Assembly (NCBI GenBank): GCA_008011715.2 | Contig: CP136508.1 | Location: 4,526,001-4,590,000, forward strand | Reading direction: 5' to 3' | Source: [Empedobacter] haloabium | GTDB taxonomy: Bacteria > Pseudomonadota > Gammaproteobacteria > Burkholderiales > Burkholderiaceae_D | Length of the DNA stretch: 64,000 bases | Shown: positions 1-7,080 of the stretch, piece after piece | Position numbering within the stretch: the stretch's first letter is position 1 | Layout of the letters: each line of letters opens with the position of its first letter | Position numbers and translations under genes: made by a program | The notes under the pieces: model-generated | What the model saw: only the letters and a program-made list of their open reading frames with translations | Told to the model about the DNA's origin: nothing | Databases searched by the model: none

Positions 1-83
1 GCGGCTTCCTGCGGTAGCATGCACGGGCCAGCGCAGCAAGCCCTCGCGCGGGCTCGTTTCCCCATCACCGACCGGAGGCATTG

Positions 84-854
84 ATGAAATCGCCGTTTCG
101 TCTTCCAGCCGCGCTCGCGGCATCCTGCCTGGCCCTGCTGGCCAGCCCCGTCCTGGCCGATGGCAACGCGGCATCCCGCCTGTCGAACGTGCAGTTCAGC
201 ACGCTGGACCTGACGCCCGATGACGGTGCCGCCGCAGGCTACGAGATCGTTGCCATCGCCAACTCCCAGGTGTTCGCGTCCTACTCGCAGCGCGGCAATC
301 CGGGCGAGCAGAATTTCTTCCTGGAGCCTTACCAGCCTGGCGTGGCCCGGGTCGACTACGGTCCGTCGTTCGGCGAAGGCAGCACGAGCGGCGCGATCGG
401 CGCGCTGGACACGCGCGCCCGTGGCACGGCCGAGCTAGACACCTTCGGCCACGCCGGCGCCCACAGCATCCAGCGCGTCCTGCTGACGTTGCGGCCCAAT
501 ACAGTGCTGATCGTGGGCGGCCACGTCGATACGCTCGCCACGGCCCATTTCGACCAGATGCGCTACGACGCCGTCAGCAGGGTCGATGTGGGCCTTATCG
601 ATGCCGCCGGGCGTCGGGTGGACATGGCGCAGATCAGCTACACATCGGTGGATGGCGGAATCGACGAGCTGCACGACGACTTCGCCCTGCGCTACGAGAA
701 CAGCAGCGCCAACGATCTTGCCGTGACCCTGGACCTGCATGCGCAGGCGGCGGTATTCGCGATTCCCGAGCCGGCAAGCTGGGCCATGCTGTCGGCCGGG
801 CTGCTGTTGCTGGGCGCGGCAGGCAAACGCCGGACAGCATCCCGCGGCAAGTAA
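84..854 (+). CDS. PEP-CTERM sorting domain protein
   Basis: Exported protein of 256 residues. It has an N-terminal Sec signal peptide (hydrophobic stretch ending in SPVLA at about residues 8-26) and a C-terminal PEP-CTERM tail: IPEPASW, a hydrophobic segment, then a KRR cluster. In this family the tail is the sorting signal for an exosortase encoded elsewhere, and the protein goes to the cell surface or biofilm matrix. The middle part is not a domain I recognise. An in-frame TTG lies 3 bases upstream, but ATG 84 is preferred because GGAGG sits 5 bases before it. It shares a region around LDLTPDDG and an ...LRPNT... segment with the next gene, so the two look like diverged tandem paralogues. 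Confidence 0.85.
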   Translation: MKSPFRLPAALAASCLALLASPVLADGNAASRLSNVQFSTLDLTPDDGAAAGYEIVAIANSQVFASYSQRGNPGEQNFFLEPYQPGVARVDYGPSFGEGSTSGAIGALDTRARGTAELDTFGHAGAHSIQRVLLTLRPNTVLIVGGHVDTLATAHFDQMRYDAVSRVDVGLIDAAGRRVDMAQISYTSVDGGIDELHDDFALRYENSSANDLAVTLDLHAQAAVFAIPEPASWAMLSAGLLLLGAAGKRRTASRGK

Positions 855-1118
855 TACCCGGGCTGCGGTAATTGCCTGGGATGTGTTTTTCGTGTTCCGT
901 TGGGACAGCTGCAAAGATGACGGGCGCGCTCGCGCGCGGCAGCGTGGCCCGACGCGTTCCAGCCGAAATCAGCGCCACCAGAAGCGGGCTCCGCCGTGCG
1001 TCGCGACGTTTCGGGGGTCCCAACGGGGAGCATGGGAGGCGTGACGACCTCAACAAAATGAAGCTATACTGCGAAAGGCAGCATTATTTAAATATTAACT
1101 AGTATAAGGCAAGTAATA

Positions 1119-1952
1119 ATGAAAATCCGCGCCAGTTTGTTTGCTACGGTCGCCCTATTGAGCAGCGCATGTCCCGCGATGGCCGAGTCAACCGTACATT
1201 TTTCTGTCGGCCCCGTCACATACACGCTGGTCGACCTGGCGCCAGACGATGGCATTGCGCCATCGCTTACATTCGGCAATTTTGAAACACCACGGATCCG
1301 GGCCGAGTACAGCAAGATCGGCGCAGGTGCATGGGACGGCGTCCTCGCGGGTAGCAGCACGGTCTACGGCGACCCACTGCTGCCGGGAGAGGATGCAACG
1401 TCCTTCAAGAGCAGCGGCAACTCGACAAGTCATGCCGCTATCAGCGACTGGCGCGACCCTGCGACGCTGCGGATTTCACTCGACGGACACATCGATCGCC
1501 GCGGCGAGAAGGCCAGCGCGGAGGCAAAGTTGTATACAGGCGCGATGGTATTCGAGCTCTCGCCCAACACCGCTGTCAGGTTCGCAGTCAAGACCAGGGT
1601 TGACGCGCTTCTGAATGAAGATCCGCAGGCATTGTCAGGCCTGTACACTTACGCCAATCTGGCCGTGCATAGAGCCGGTGAAGACTGGTGGCCGGCCGAA
1701 GACGCGTTCCACGGTTACTACGGCACAAGCGAGAATCCCGTCGTCCATCAATCGGTCACTCTGGTCCAGAGCTTGCACAACGCAAGCGCAGACTTTCTGT
1801 TCGGCGCGGTCGAACTGAACACGGAAATATCGTTGTTCTCACAAGGCCGGGTGCCATCGGTCCCGGAGCCGGCAACCTGGGCAACGCTGGCAGGCGGCTT
1901 GGGCCTGCTCGGCTTGTACCGCCGTCGGGTGCACCGCTCTTCTACTCGCTGA
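1119..1952 (+). CDS. PEP-CTERM sorting domain protein
   Basis: Exported protein of 277 residues with a Sec signal peptide (cleavage near PAMA-ES, about residue 22) and a C-terminal VPEPATW motif, transmembrane stretch and YRRR cluster, which is the exosortase-recognised PEP-CTERM tail. The N-terminal region VDLAPDDG parallels LDLTPDDG of the upstream gene, and FELSPNT parallels LRPNT, suggesting an old tandem duplication. The 264-bp gap before it ends in an AT-rich leader, unlike the GC-rich surroundings. The start follows an AAGGC-like weak ribosome site. The substrate or ligand of the central region is unknown. Confidence 0.85.
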   Translation: MKIRASLFATVALLSSACPAMAESTVHFSVGPVTYTLVDLAPDDGIAPSLTFGNFETPRIRAEYSKIGAGAWDGVLAGSSTVYGDPLLPGEDATSFKSSGNSTSHAAISDWRDPATLRISLDGHIDRRGEKASAEAKLYTGAMVFELSPNTAVRFAVKTRVDALLNEDPQALSGLYTYANLAVHRAGEDWWPAEDAFHGYYGTSENPVVHQSVTLVQSLHNASADFLFGAVELNTEISLFSQGRVPSVPEPATWATLAGGLGLLGLYRRRVHRSSTR

Positions 1953-2279
1953 CATCGAGACCGCAGCGCAGGCGCACCCGATCGCACCTGCGCTGCGCGC
2001 CGTCCAAAGCGCGCCTTCTGGCAAGGCTCATGCAAGCTCGTACCCTGGCCAGCGTTGGGCGCGCTCGGACACCGTAATCGCTCCCTGCGGTTCTTGCATC
2101 GAGCGCTCTCCAAACGAGTGAATCACTCCTGCCGGTCGCGCGCCTGTACAGCGCACACAACAACCAGGTAACGCAGCGCGCCTTCTGTCGCCCCGACCCA
2201 ACCATCCGCCCGGAACAGGTAAAATGCACCCCTGACAACCTGCGCCACCCCGGCGCGCCAGCCTTGCCGACTTCCAGAA
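1953..2279. other. intergenic region, probably the original mutS promoter region
   Basis: These 327 bases hold no convincing coding region. Because the original mutS start lies directly downstream at 2280, this is the likely ancestral mutS promoter region. A possible -10 element (TAAAAT) lies at about 2219-2224, without a clear -35 match. Overlapping reading frames here have no family resemblance. Confidence 0.4.
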
Positions 2280-2387
2280 ATGAACGTTCCGGCCGAAATC
2301 AACGCCGCCGCCGTCAAGCACAGCCCTGCCGAAAAAGTGACTCCGATGATGCAGCAGTGTGTTCTCGATCGGAATGCAGTGATGAGC
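2280..2387 (+). pseudogene. mutS: Displaced 5' end of mutS
   Basis: An ATG-started frame of 35 codons whose residues 17-26 read SPAEKVTPMMQQ, matching the start of the intact MutS encoded at 8603 ([15 protein letters not shown]). After MMQQ the similarity stops abruptly and the frame ends in unrelated sequence (CVLDRN...). The DNA matches the mutS copy over ACYCCRATGATGCAGCAGT, then diverges. This is best read as the original mutS start codon and first 26 codons, cut off from the gene by insertion of the element that follows. It is too short to be a functional protein. What I see is the sequence match; the insertion history is inferred. Confidence 0.75.
2340..2358 (+). repeat. Left attachment-site candidate (attL) of the mutS island
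   Basis: A 19-bp stretch (ACTCCGATGATGCAGCAGT) that recurs as a direct repeat at 8654-8672 with 17 of 19 bases identical, including an uninterrupted 13-bp core ATGATGCAGCAGT (2346-2358). It lies in the 5' coding region of mutS on both sides and brackets a segment carrying a tyrosine recombinase gene. This is the arrangement expected of an integration core site. Confidence 0.65.
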
Positions 2388-2441
2388 TAAGTTTGCTACG
2401 CTGAAAACTACGCCTGTGGCGCATGGGACATAGGAGCATAA

Positions 2442-3629
2442 ATGGAAGTTCTGTTCGAGCGTGAATCTCTCTACAAAGAAGTGTGGGCCACGCCTATGAC
2501 TGCACTTGCGAAGAAGTACCTACTTTCGGACAGTGGGATCCGCAAGGTGTGCGTGGCCCTTTCAATCCCACTGCCTGGAAAAGGTCATTGGGCGAAAGTT
2601 CAGGCCGGCCATCGGTTGCCCATCCCTCCGCTGCCCCCGACAGATGGACGCACGCACTTTTCTTCACGTGTACCTGACTCCACCGACAAAGCTCCATTTG
2701 ACACCGACGACTGGCTCAGAGATCGAATCGCTTTCGAAGCCGCCCCTGCAAATGCGATTGTGGTATTCCCCGATCTAGTGAAACCTCATCCACTTGTAAG
2801 ATCCGCCGCCGCTGCGGTACGTACTGAGATCAACGGCCTACAGCGTTCACGCGCGCATGCTGAGAGACCCAAGAAGCGAAAACCAGGGGCTCCGTGGGAG
2901 CCGGATTGGGGGGCGCTCTCTAGACCAAGCTGGCGCCGATATTTAGAGACGGGGGTCATGGAGATCGATCCAGCAGTACTTCCGCTTCGGGTATCGATCG
3001 AGTCTGCAGACCGAGCACTGCGCCTATGGGATACGTTACTGAAAGCATGCGTAGCACGTGGGCTACGCATCGAAATGGGCGACCGACGGGTCGAAGTGAG
3101 CGATGGCGCCGAGACCGTCAAGCTGCGGATGTCCGAGAAAGTTGAGCACGAAAAGCGGCCCGTCGAACTAGGCGAAAATACCGTTTTGGCACGAGCGCCG
3201 ACTGGTCGCCTTCGAATATTCCTTGGCGTGATCGCTTCGGAAACGAGTATCGAAGACAGTCCCGATCAGGCACTGGAGCAACAGCTAAACGATTTCATGG
3301 CTCGCATATACCGCGCACTCGCTTCTAGCCGCCGATGGCATGCGGCATTGGCGGAGCGAAGACATCGCGAGGAACAAGTAGCCCAGTTGAGAGCGCAGGA
3401 GCGTGCTGCCGCCGAGGAAGTAGCCCGGCTCCAAAAAACTGAAGTCGAGCGGACACGTGAGTTGGTTGCAGAGGCAACCGCCTGGAAAGACGCTCAGCGC
3501 ATCCTGGCGTATGTCAACCACATCCGAGGTTCTGCCAGTGCACGCGGTATGACGCTGCCTGCTGAATGGGCAGCATGGGCCGAGTCTGTGGCCGCGTCGA
3601 TGGACCCAACGCGAAAAAGGCTCGAATGA
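2442..3629 (+). CDS. Island-type hypothetical protein with HTH-like N-terminus
   Basis: Protein of 395 residues with no signal peptide or membrane segment. The N-terminus (LYKEVWATPMTALAKKY, then SDSGIRKVCVALSIPLP and GHWAKVQAG) resembles a hypothetical family I have seen in genomic islands, and looks like a helix-turn-helix that could bind DNA. The C-terminal third (about 285-350) is a charged, Glu/Arg/Gln-rich predicted coiled coil. It is the first gene inside the left att candidate, preceded by GGAGC 8 bases before ATG. GC is visibly lower than in the core genes. Function unknown; a role in element maintenance or regulation is only a guess. Confidence 0.7.
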   Translation: MEVLFERESLYKEVWATPMTALAKKYLLSDSGIRKVCVALSIPLPGKGHWAKVQAGHRLPIPPLPPTDGRTHFSSRVPDSTDKAPFDTDDWLRDRIAFEAAPANAIVVFPDLVKPHPLVRSAAAAVRTEINGLQRSRAHAERPKKRKPGAPWEPDWGALSRPSWRRYLETGVMEIDPAVLPLRVSIESADRALRLWDTLLKACVARGLRIEMGDRRVEVSDGAETVKLRMSEKVEHEKRPVELGENTVLARAPTGRLRIFLGVIASETSIEDSPDQALEQQLNDFMARIYRALASSRRWHAALAERRHREEQVAQLRAQERAAAEEVARLQKTEVERTRELVAEATAWKDAQRILAYVNHIRGSASARGMTLPAEWAAWAESVAASMDPTRKRLE

Positions 3630-4054
3630 AGAGGTCTGCTCACTTCACTCCGGCGCCTGGGAGCACGGACACCGTCTAGTTAGTCGCAAAACGCGCACGA
3701 GCTGTCTAGCAGTTAAACGCGGCGGGATTCGGTACCAGCTCTCAGACCCGTCATATACGCCATCATAACGATGACAGCCGGAGAGCACCCCGTTGTTACC
3801 CTACGGTGTCACATAGTCTCCAGTCGAGAAATCCATTCATGGGGCCCTCTACTGTATACGCGTACAGCATATCGCACAGGGCAATGCCGCTGCCTTCATC
3901 GCCTGATCTTATTGCTTGATCGATGGCACTGTCGCGTTTACACTTCGGTGATGGTGCATTTTTTATAACATCGCGGCTGGCTGTGCATCGCCATGGTCGT
4001 CATCTCATCCGTTCCGGTCCTTTGGCTGCCTAATAACTCTATCAAGGAAGAAAA
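3630..4054. other. intergenic region, no recognisable feature
   Basis: These 425 bases between the hypothetical gene and the third PEP-CTERM gene show no credible coding frame, tRNA or clear terminator. A 65-codon frame at 3771 lacks a ribosome site and any family resemblance. The last 60 bases form the leader of the downstream gene, with AAGGAAG just before its ATG. Confidence 0.4.
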
Positions 4055-4747
4055 ATGAAACAGCTCCTCGCTCGTCTGATCTTGCTCGCCTGCAGCCTTG
4101 CTGCCGGTACCGTGCAAGCCGTACCCGTCACTTTCACCACTGTTTCCACCGGCGATGCGGGGGAATTCGACTTTTACTCGGGGGACCGCGGTTTAGGCAC
4201 TTTCCAAGGTATCGGGCCGTACACGCTGACTGTGAGCGGATCGATCGACAATGCCGAGTCATGGCAAAGGACTGTTCTCGACATTACGTTGACCGTCAAC
4301 GGCAAGACGAATCGCATGCAGGCGGAAGGGGTAGCTGTCACCACGCTTGCCACCCGCCACGATGGGTCAGGCAGTGCCACAACGGTGCTGAGCCAGAGCT
4401 TCACATCGCCCTACAACGAGTACGGCCCGGTGTTCTACTTCCACCATTCATTCAGATTTGATCCGCAGGTTCTTGGCACGTCGCTGCCGTCTGACACGGG
4501 CGATGCGCCTCTGCAGAGCCTGGGCGGAAGCTTTTCGCTGAGCTTCGAATACAACAATGATGCTTCCGGCTTCGTGTTCGGCACCGCTTCGGGCAACTAC
4601 GACCACGGCACGTTACAGGTCATCGGCGCGGTACCGGAGCCGGCATCATATGCGACGTTGCTCGTCGGGCTGGCACTGGCCGGCGCGTTTGCCAAGCGCC
4701 GGGCGCCAGGCACAGGGTGCCTCAAGGACGCTTCCCTGACAGGCTAG
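4055..4747 (+). CDS. PEP-CTERM sorting domain protein (inside the element)
   Basis: Exported protein of 230 residues with a Sec signal peptide (about 1-22, ending GTVQA) and a C-terminal VPEPASY, hydrophobic segment and KRR tail. This is the third PEP-CTERM gene in 5 kb, but it is not an obvious paralogue of the first two: its central region (FTTVSTGDAGEFDFYSGDRG) belongs to a different sequence type. A good AAGGAAG ribosome site precedes the ATG. It lies within the bounds of the putative mutS element, so it may be cargo or may have been captured by a rearrangement. It needs a chromosomal exosortase for sorting. Confidence 0.82.
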   Translation: MKQLLARLILLACSLAAGTVQAVPVTFTTVSTGDAGEFDFYSGDRGLGTFQGIGPYTLTVSGSIDNAESWQRTVLDITLTVNGKTNRMQAEGVAVTTLATRHDGSGSATTVLSQSFTSPYNEYGPVFYFHHSFRFDPQVLGTSLPSDTGDAPLQSLGGSFSLSFEYNNDASGFVFGTASGNYDHGTLQVIGAVPEPASYATLLVGLALAGAFAKRRAPGTGCLKDASLTG

Positions 4748-5028
4748 TCCATCTTCTCGGCCAGCACGGTCGCCCGACAAACGTTGTACTGCCCCGCCAC
4801 CTGGATCAGCTTAACCGTCGTCGCGCCAAACGACGGATCATTGAGCGGGGTCAGCTCCGGACACGACGCTGTCACCAGTGGCTCCGGCCCGACCGGTGAT
4901 GGCCTCGTTGATGTTGCGCAGCTGGTCAGGATCATGGCGGCAATCGCGATACACAGGATTGTCGCGCACGATCGTCTCGACACGGCCTTGAACGGTGGTG
5001 TTGCGCACCACGATTTTTGATATGGCAT
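4744..5028 (-). CDS. Rz1-like outer-membrane spanin lipoprotein
   Basis: Small lipoprotein of 94 residues. A hydrophobic stretch ends in the lipobox ILTSC, followed by a Pro/Ser-rich segment and a short C-terminal domain (VKLIQVAGQYNVCRATV). It is nested out of frame within the 3' part of the upstream spanin gene, the classic Rz/Rz1 overlap of tailed-phage lysis cassettes, where Rz1 forms the outer-membrane half of the spanin complex that fuses the membranes. The start at 5028 is chosen because GGAAGGGG lies just before it; an internal ATG before ILTSC is an alternative. Its stop overlaps the convergent PEP-CTERM stop by 4 bases. Confidence 0.65.
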   Translation of the reverse strand: MPYQKSWCATPPFKAVSRRSCATILCIAIAAMILTSCATSTRPSPVGPEPLVTASCPELTPLNDPSFGATTVKLIQVAGQYNVCRATVLAEKMD

Positions 5029-5194
5029 CTGCTGCCCCTTCCATTGCGAGTTTGCGGGTTTCGACAGTGGCTTTGTCGACGGCGGACTGCTTGGCGATCT
5101 CGCCGTCGCGGCCAACGCCGGTGCCGTACCAGAAGGCCCCAGCCGCCGACGCCAGCCAAAGCACGCCGGCGCCCAGAAGAACGTACGGGTTCAT
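4838..5194 (-). CDS. Rz-like inner-membrane spanin
   Basis: Protein of 118 residues with one N-terminal membrane anchor (LLGAGVLWLASAAGAFWYG, about 5-23), then a charged, helix-rich periplasmic part. This topology is that of an i-spanin of a phage lysis cassette. Its ATG overlaps the stop of the upstream GH19 lysozyme remnant (ATGA), and the Rz1-like gene is embedded in its 3' half. Together these show a former phage lysis module. No holin or structural phage gene is visible here, so it probably no longer serves lysis. Confidence 0.65.
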   Translation of the reverse strand: MNPYVLLGAGVLWLASAAGAFWYGTGVGRDGEIAKQSAVDKATVETRKLAMEGAADAISKIVVRNTTVQGRVETIVRDNPVYRDCRHDPDQLRNINEAITGRAGATGDSVVSGADPAQ

Positions 5195-5400
5195 GACAGC
5201 ACCGCCAGGCAGTGCCGCGTTAGGCTCAGCCGCTTGTCGTAGCCGATCGAATCGCCCACTCGCTCGGTGCCGTGGCCCAGGTTGATCAGGTCCGAGATCG
5301 CGTCCACGTTGCCGGCGTCGGCCAGCTTGTTGCAGCCGATCTTCCACCAGAACCAGGCCGCCGACAGCGCGGCGCCGGGCACCGTCTCCAGCCAGGCCCA
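5191..5400 (-). pseudogene. GH19 endolysin, C-terminal fragment
   Basis: The minus-strand frame ends with AAWFWWKIGCNKLADAGN...LINLGHG and a final CLAVLS, which is the C-terminal end of a glycoside-hydrolase family 19 phage lysozyme. Only about 70 residues remain. Upstream of about 5400 the frame turns into sequence unlike any lysozyme and the catalytic Glu region is missing. It therefore looks truncated by a deletion or recombination at about 5400. Translational overlap with the downstream spanin gene is preserved. Confidence 0.6.
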
Positions 5401-5403
5401 AAC

Positions 5404-5985
5404 ATGCCGATCACAGCCAGCGCGCCGGCCACCTCTCGGTGCGCGTTCCGGCCGGTCAATTGGAACATCTACCAGCGCGAAGGCGACAGCCTGGCCGGCT
5501 TCCCCGCCGAGTTCCTGACGCTGTTCCAGCTCGAGCAGCGGCTGGCGGCGGCCCGAGCGGCGCAGCAGGACGCAGGCGGCGCAGGAGCAGCCCAAGAGTG
5601 CAAGTGCAGCGAAAAACCGCAGGTGCTGCAGGTGCCGCTGACGGAAGTCATCGTCGAGGCCGCACACGCTGCGGACGCGACAGGCCGCATCGCCCTGACG
5701 TACACCGACCAGGCCGGCCTCGATCGCGCGACCGGCATCGCAAAGGACTTTGTACGCGAGCTAGTCAGCACCCACCGCGCGTTGCAGCAGGCCGTCGAGC
5801 AAGACCCGCCGACCGGCGTGAGCGTGGCCGAGCTGACGCAGTTGCGGCGCGACCTGGAGCGCTCCGCGTGCTGGGGCACGGCTGAAGCCGCTGACGTGTG
5901 CCGCCGGGCCGGCAACGTCATTGAGCGGCTCCTGGGCGGCCTGAGCGCGTCCCAGCTGGCGCCCGTCGCGCGAGCGGCAAACTGA
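5404..5985 (+). CDS. Hypothetical protein, probably phage- or island-derived
   Basis: Plus-strand frame of 193 codons starting at the point where the lysozyme remnant breaks off. It has a helical segment rich in Ala/Gln (LFQLEQRLAAARAAQQ), a Cys pair (ECKC) and a C-terminal region QVPLTEVIVEAAHAADATGR onward. I do not recognise the family. The N-terminal 20 residues may be artificial if the junction cut the original gene, since no ribosome site precedes ATG 5404. It is followed after 17 bases by the AlpA-like gene on the same strand. Confidence 0.45.
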   Translation: MPITASAPATSRCAFRPVNWNIYQREGDSLAGFPAEFLTLFQLEQRLAAARAAQQDAGGAGAAQECKCSEKPQVLQVPLTEVIVEAAHAADATGRIALTYTDQAGLDRATGIAKDFVRELVSTHRALQQAVEQDPPTGVSVAELTQLRRDLERSACWGTAEAADVCRRAGNVIERLLGGLSASQLAPVARAAN

Positions 5986-6002
5986 ACGAACCGGAGTACT
6001 TG

Positions 6003-6236
6003 ATGAAACCGATATACGTTGAGCTGGAGGATGTCGCCAGCCTGGTGACGCTGGCAGCCACCACCATCCAGCGCCTGGTACGCGAAAACGAGTTCCCGCG
6101 CCCGCGACAGCTGTCCGGCCGGCAGGTAACCTGGCTGTTGCGCGAGGTCGAAGCCTGGGCGGAGGAGCGCCCAATATCGATCCTTCCGCCACCACCAAAT
6201 ACTGGTCGTCGATCCTCCGACAGCGTGGTAGATTAG
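6003..6236 (+). CDS. AlpA-family phage regulator / excisionase-like protein
   Basis: Protein of 77 residues with a winged-helix MerR-like N-terminus: VELEDVASLVTLAATTIQRLVRE, then FPRPRQLSGRQVTWL and REVEAWAEER. This order is typical of AlpA-family DNA-binding proteins, which in P4-like elements activate the integrase or act as directionality factors. An in-frame TTG at 6000 is possible; ATG 6003 is better spaced from GGAG. Its presence with the integrase supports an integrated element. Confidence 0.78.
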   Translation: MKPIYVELEDVASLVTLAATTIQRLVRENEFPRPRQLSGRQVTWLLREVEAWAEERPISILPPPPNTGRRSSDSVVD

Positions 6237-6262
6237 GCTTTTTTCTTTGTGCGGGGATAGCT

Positions 6263-7054
6263 ATGAACGAAGGTGAGCCAGTGGTGCTGCGGGATGACAG
6301 ACGTTTAGTCTACTCGGAGTATGCATTCTGGCTCGCCTGGGCATTAATTTTCGCCCTCGCAGGCGCCTACGATATAGCAGCGAGACACGGCTCCAAAAGC
6401 ACTGGGATCACTATCGATCATTGGAATCCCGGGCTTCTTTGGGGATTTTTCCCCCTGTTTATAGTCTTTCTAAGCAGACTGGTTTTTGGGGATAATCCAA
6501 TTGCTGCTGCGCGAAAGGCAGTAAGAGAAGTGGCTCGCGCTGATGCAAACCGCAACACCGTTGAGAAATTAAATTACTCGGCGTTGTCTGCACTCACGCC
6601 TACTGAACTCTTCGCCTATTACGCCGCGCATTCGCGCTCCTTGGCTTCGTCGCTTCACAATAGAGCAGGCGTGTTTTTATTCATCGGAGGCACGATGGCA
6701 GCGGTAGGAATAATGCTCTTCTACAACCTCGTCGATCTCGATAAGTTGAGCGAAAAGATTCCTCATATGACTTTTGCGGACTGGATCATTATCTCAGCTC
6801 CAAAGTTCGGCCTATTTCTCTCAGTCGAGGTGATTGCGTTTTTCTTTCTGCGCCTGTACAGGTCGGCCATGGATGAGTTCCGCCATTTTGAGCACATTCA
6901 ACGGCGACGTGAGGAAATGGTCGTCGCATTAAAGATTTGCCAGCACTCACCTGATCAGAGTGCCACTGAGAAACTTGTGCATTCGAGCGCCTTATTCTCG
7001 AGCCCGTTTTACACTCAAAGAGGGCGAAACAAACGAGATTCTCGAATCACGTAA
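6263..7054 (+). CDS. Four-helix membrane protein, probably frameshifted near its end
   Basis: Protein of 263 residues with four predicted membrane segments (about 19-40, 55-76, 135-157 and 172-199) and a cytoplasmic C-terminal region. GC is clearly lower than in flanking genes, which marks it as acquired. The last 14 residues (FYTQRGRNKRDSRIT) look unnatural. The next frame reads FTLKEGETNEILESRKLEK and runs to a stop at 7116-7118, which looks like a normal cytoplasmic tail. A single extra T in the run at 7007-7010 would explain the change. Function unknown; membrane proteins of this kind occur as cargo in integrative elements. Confidence 0.65.
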   Translation: MNEGEPVVLRDDRRLVYSEYAFWLAWALIFALAGAYDIAARHGSKSTGITIDHWNPGLLWGFFPLFIVFLSRLVFGDNPIAAARKAVREVARADANRNTVEKLNYSALSALTPTELFAYYAAHSRSLASSLHNRAGVFLFIGGTMAAVGIMLFYNLVDLDKLSEKIPHMTFADWIIISAPKFGLFLSVEVIAFFFLRLYRSAMDEFRHFEHIQRRREEMVVALKICQHSPDQSATEKLVHSSALFSSPFYTQRGRNKRDSRIT

Positions 7055-7080
7055 ACTCGAGAAAAGTGAACTAGAAATCA

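Noticed and set aside
3771..3968. Possible small gene of 65 codons
   Set aside because: No ribosome site, no family resemblance, and unusual composition; likely chance.
3891..3970. Possible sigma54-type -24/-12 promoter before the third PEP-CTERM gene (TGGCAC at about 3924)
   Set aside because: The -12 part does not match TTGCA at the correct spacing.
5469..5921. Minus-strand frame of 150 codons opposite the hypothetical gene at 5404
   Set aside because: Ser/Ala/Arg-rich composition typical of shadows, and the plus frame has more natural sequence and a linked downstream gene.
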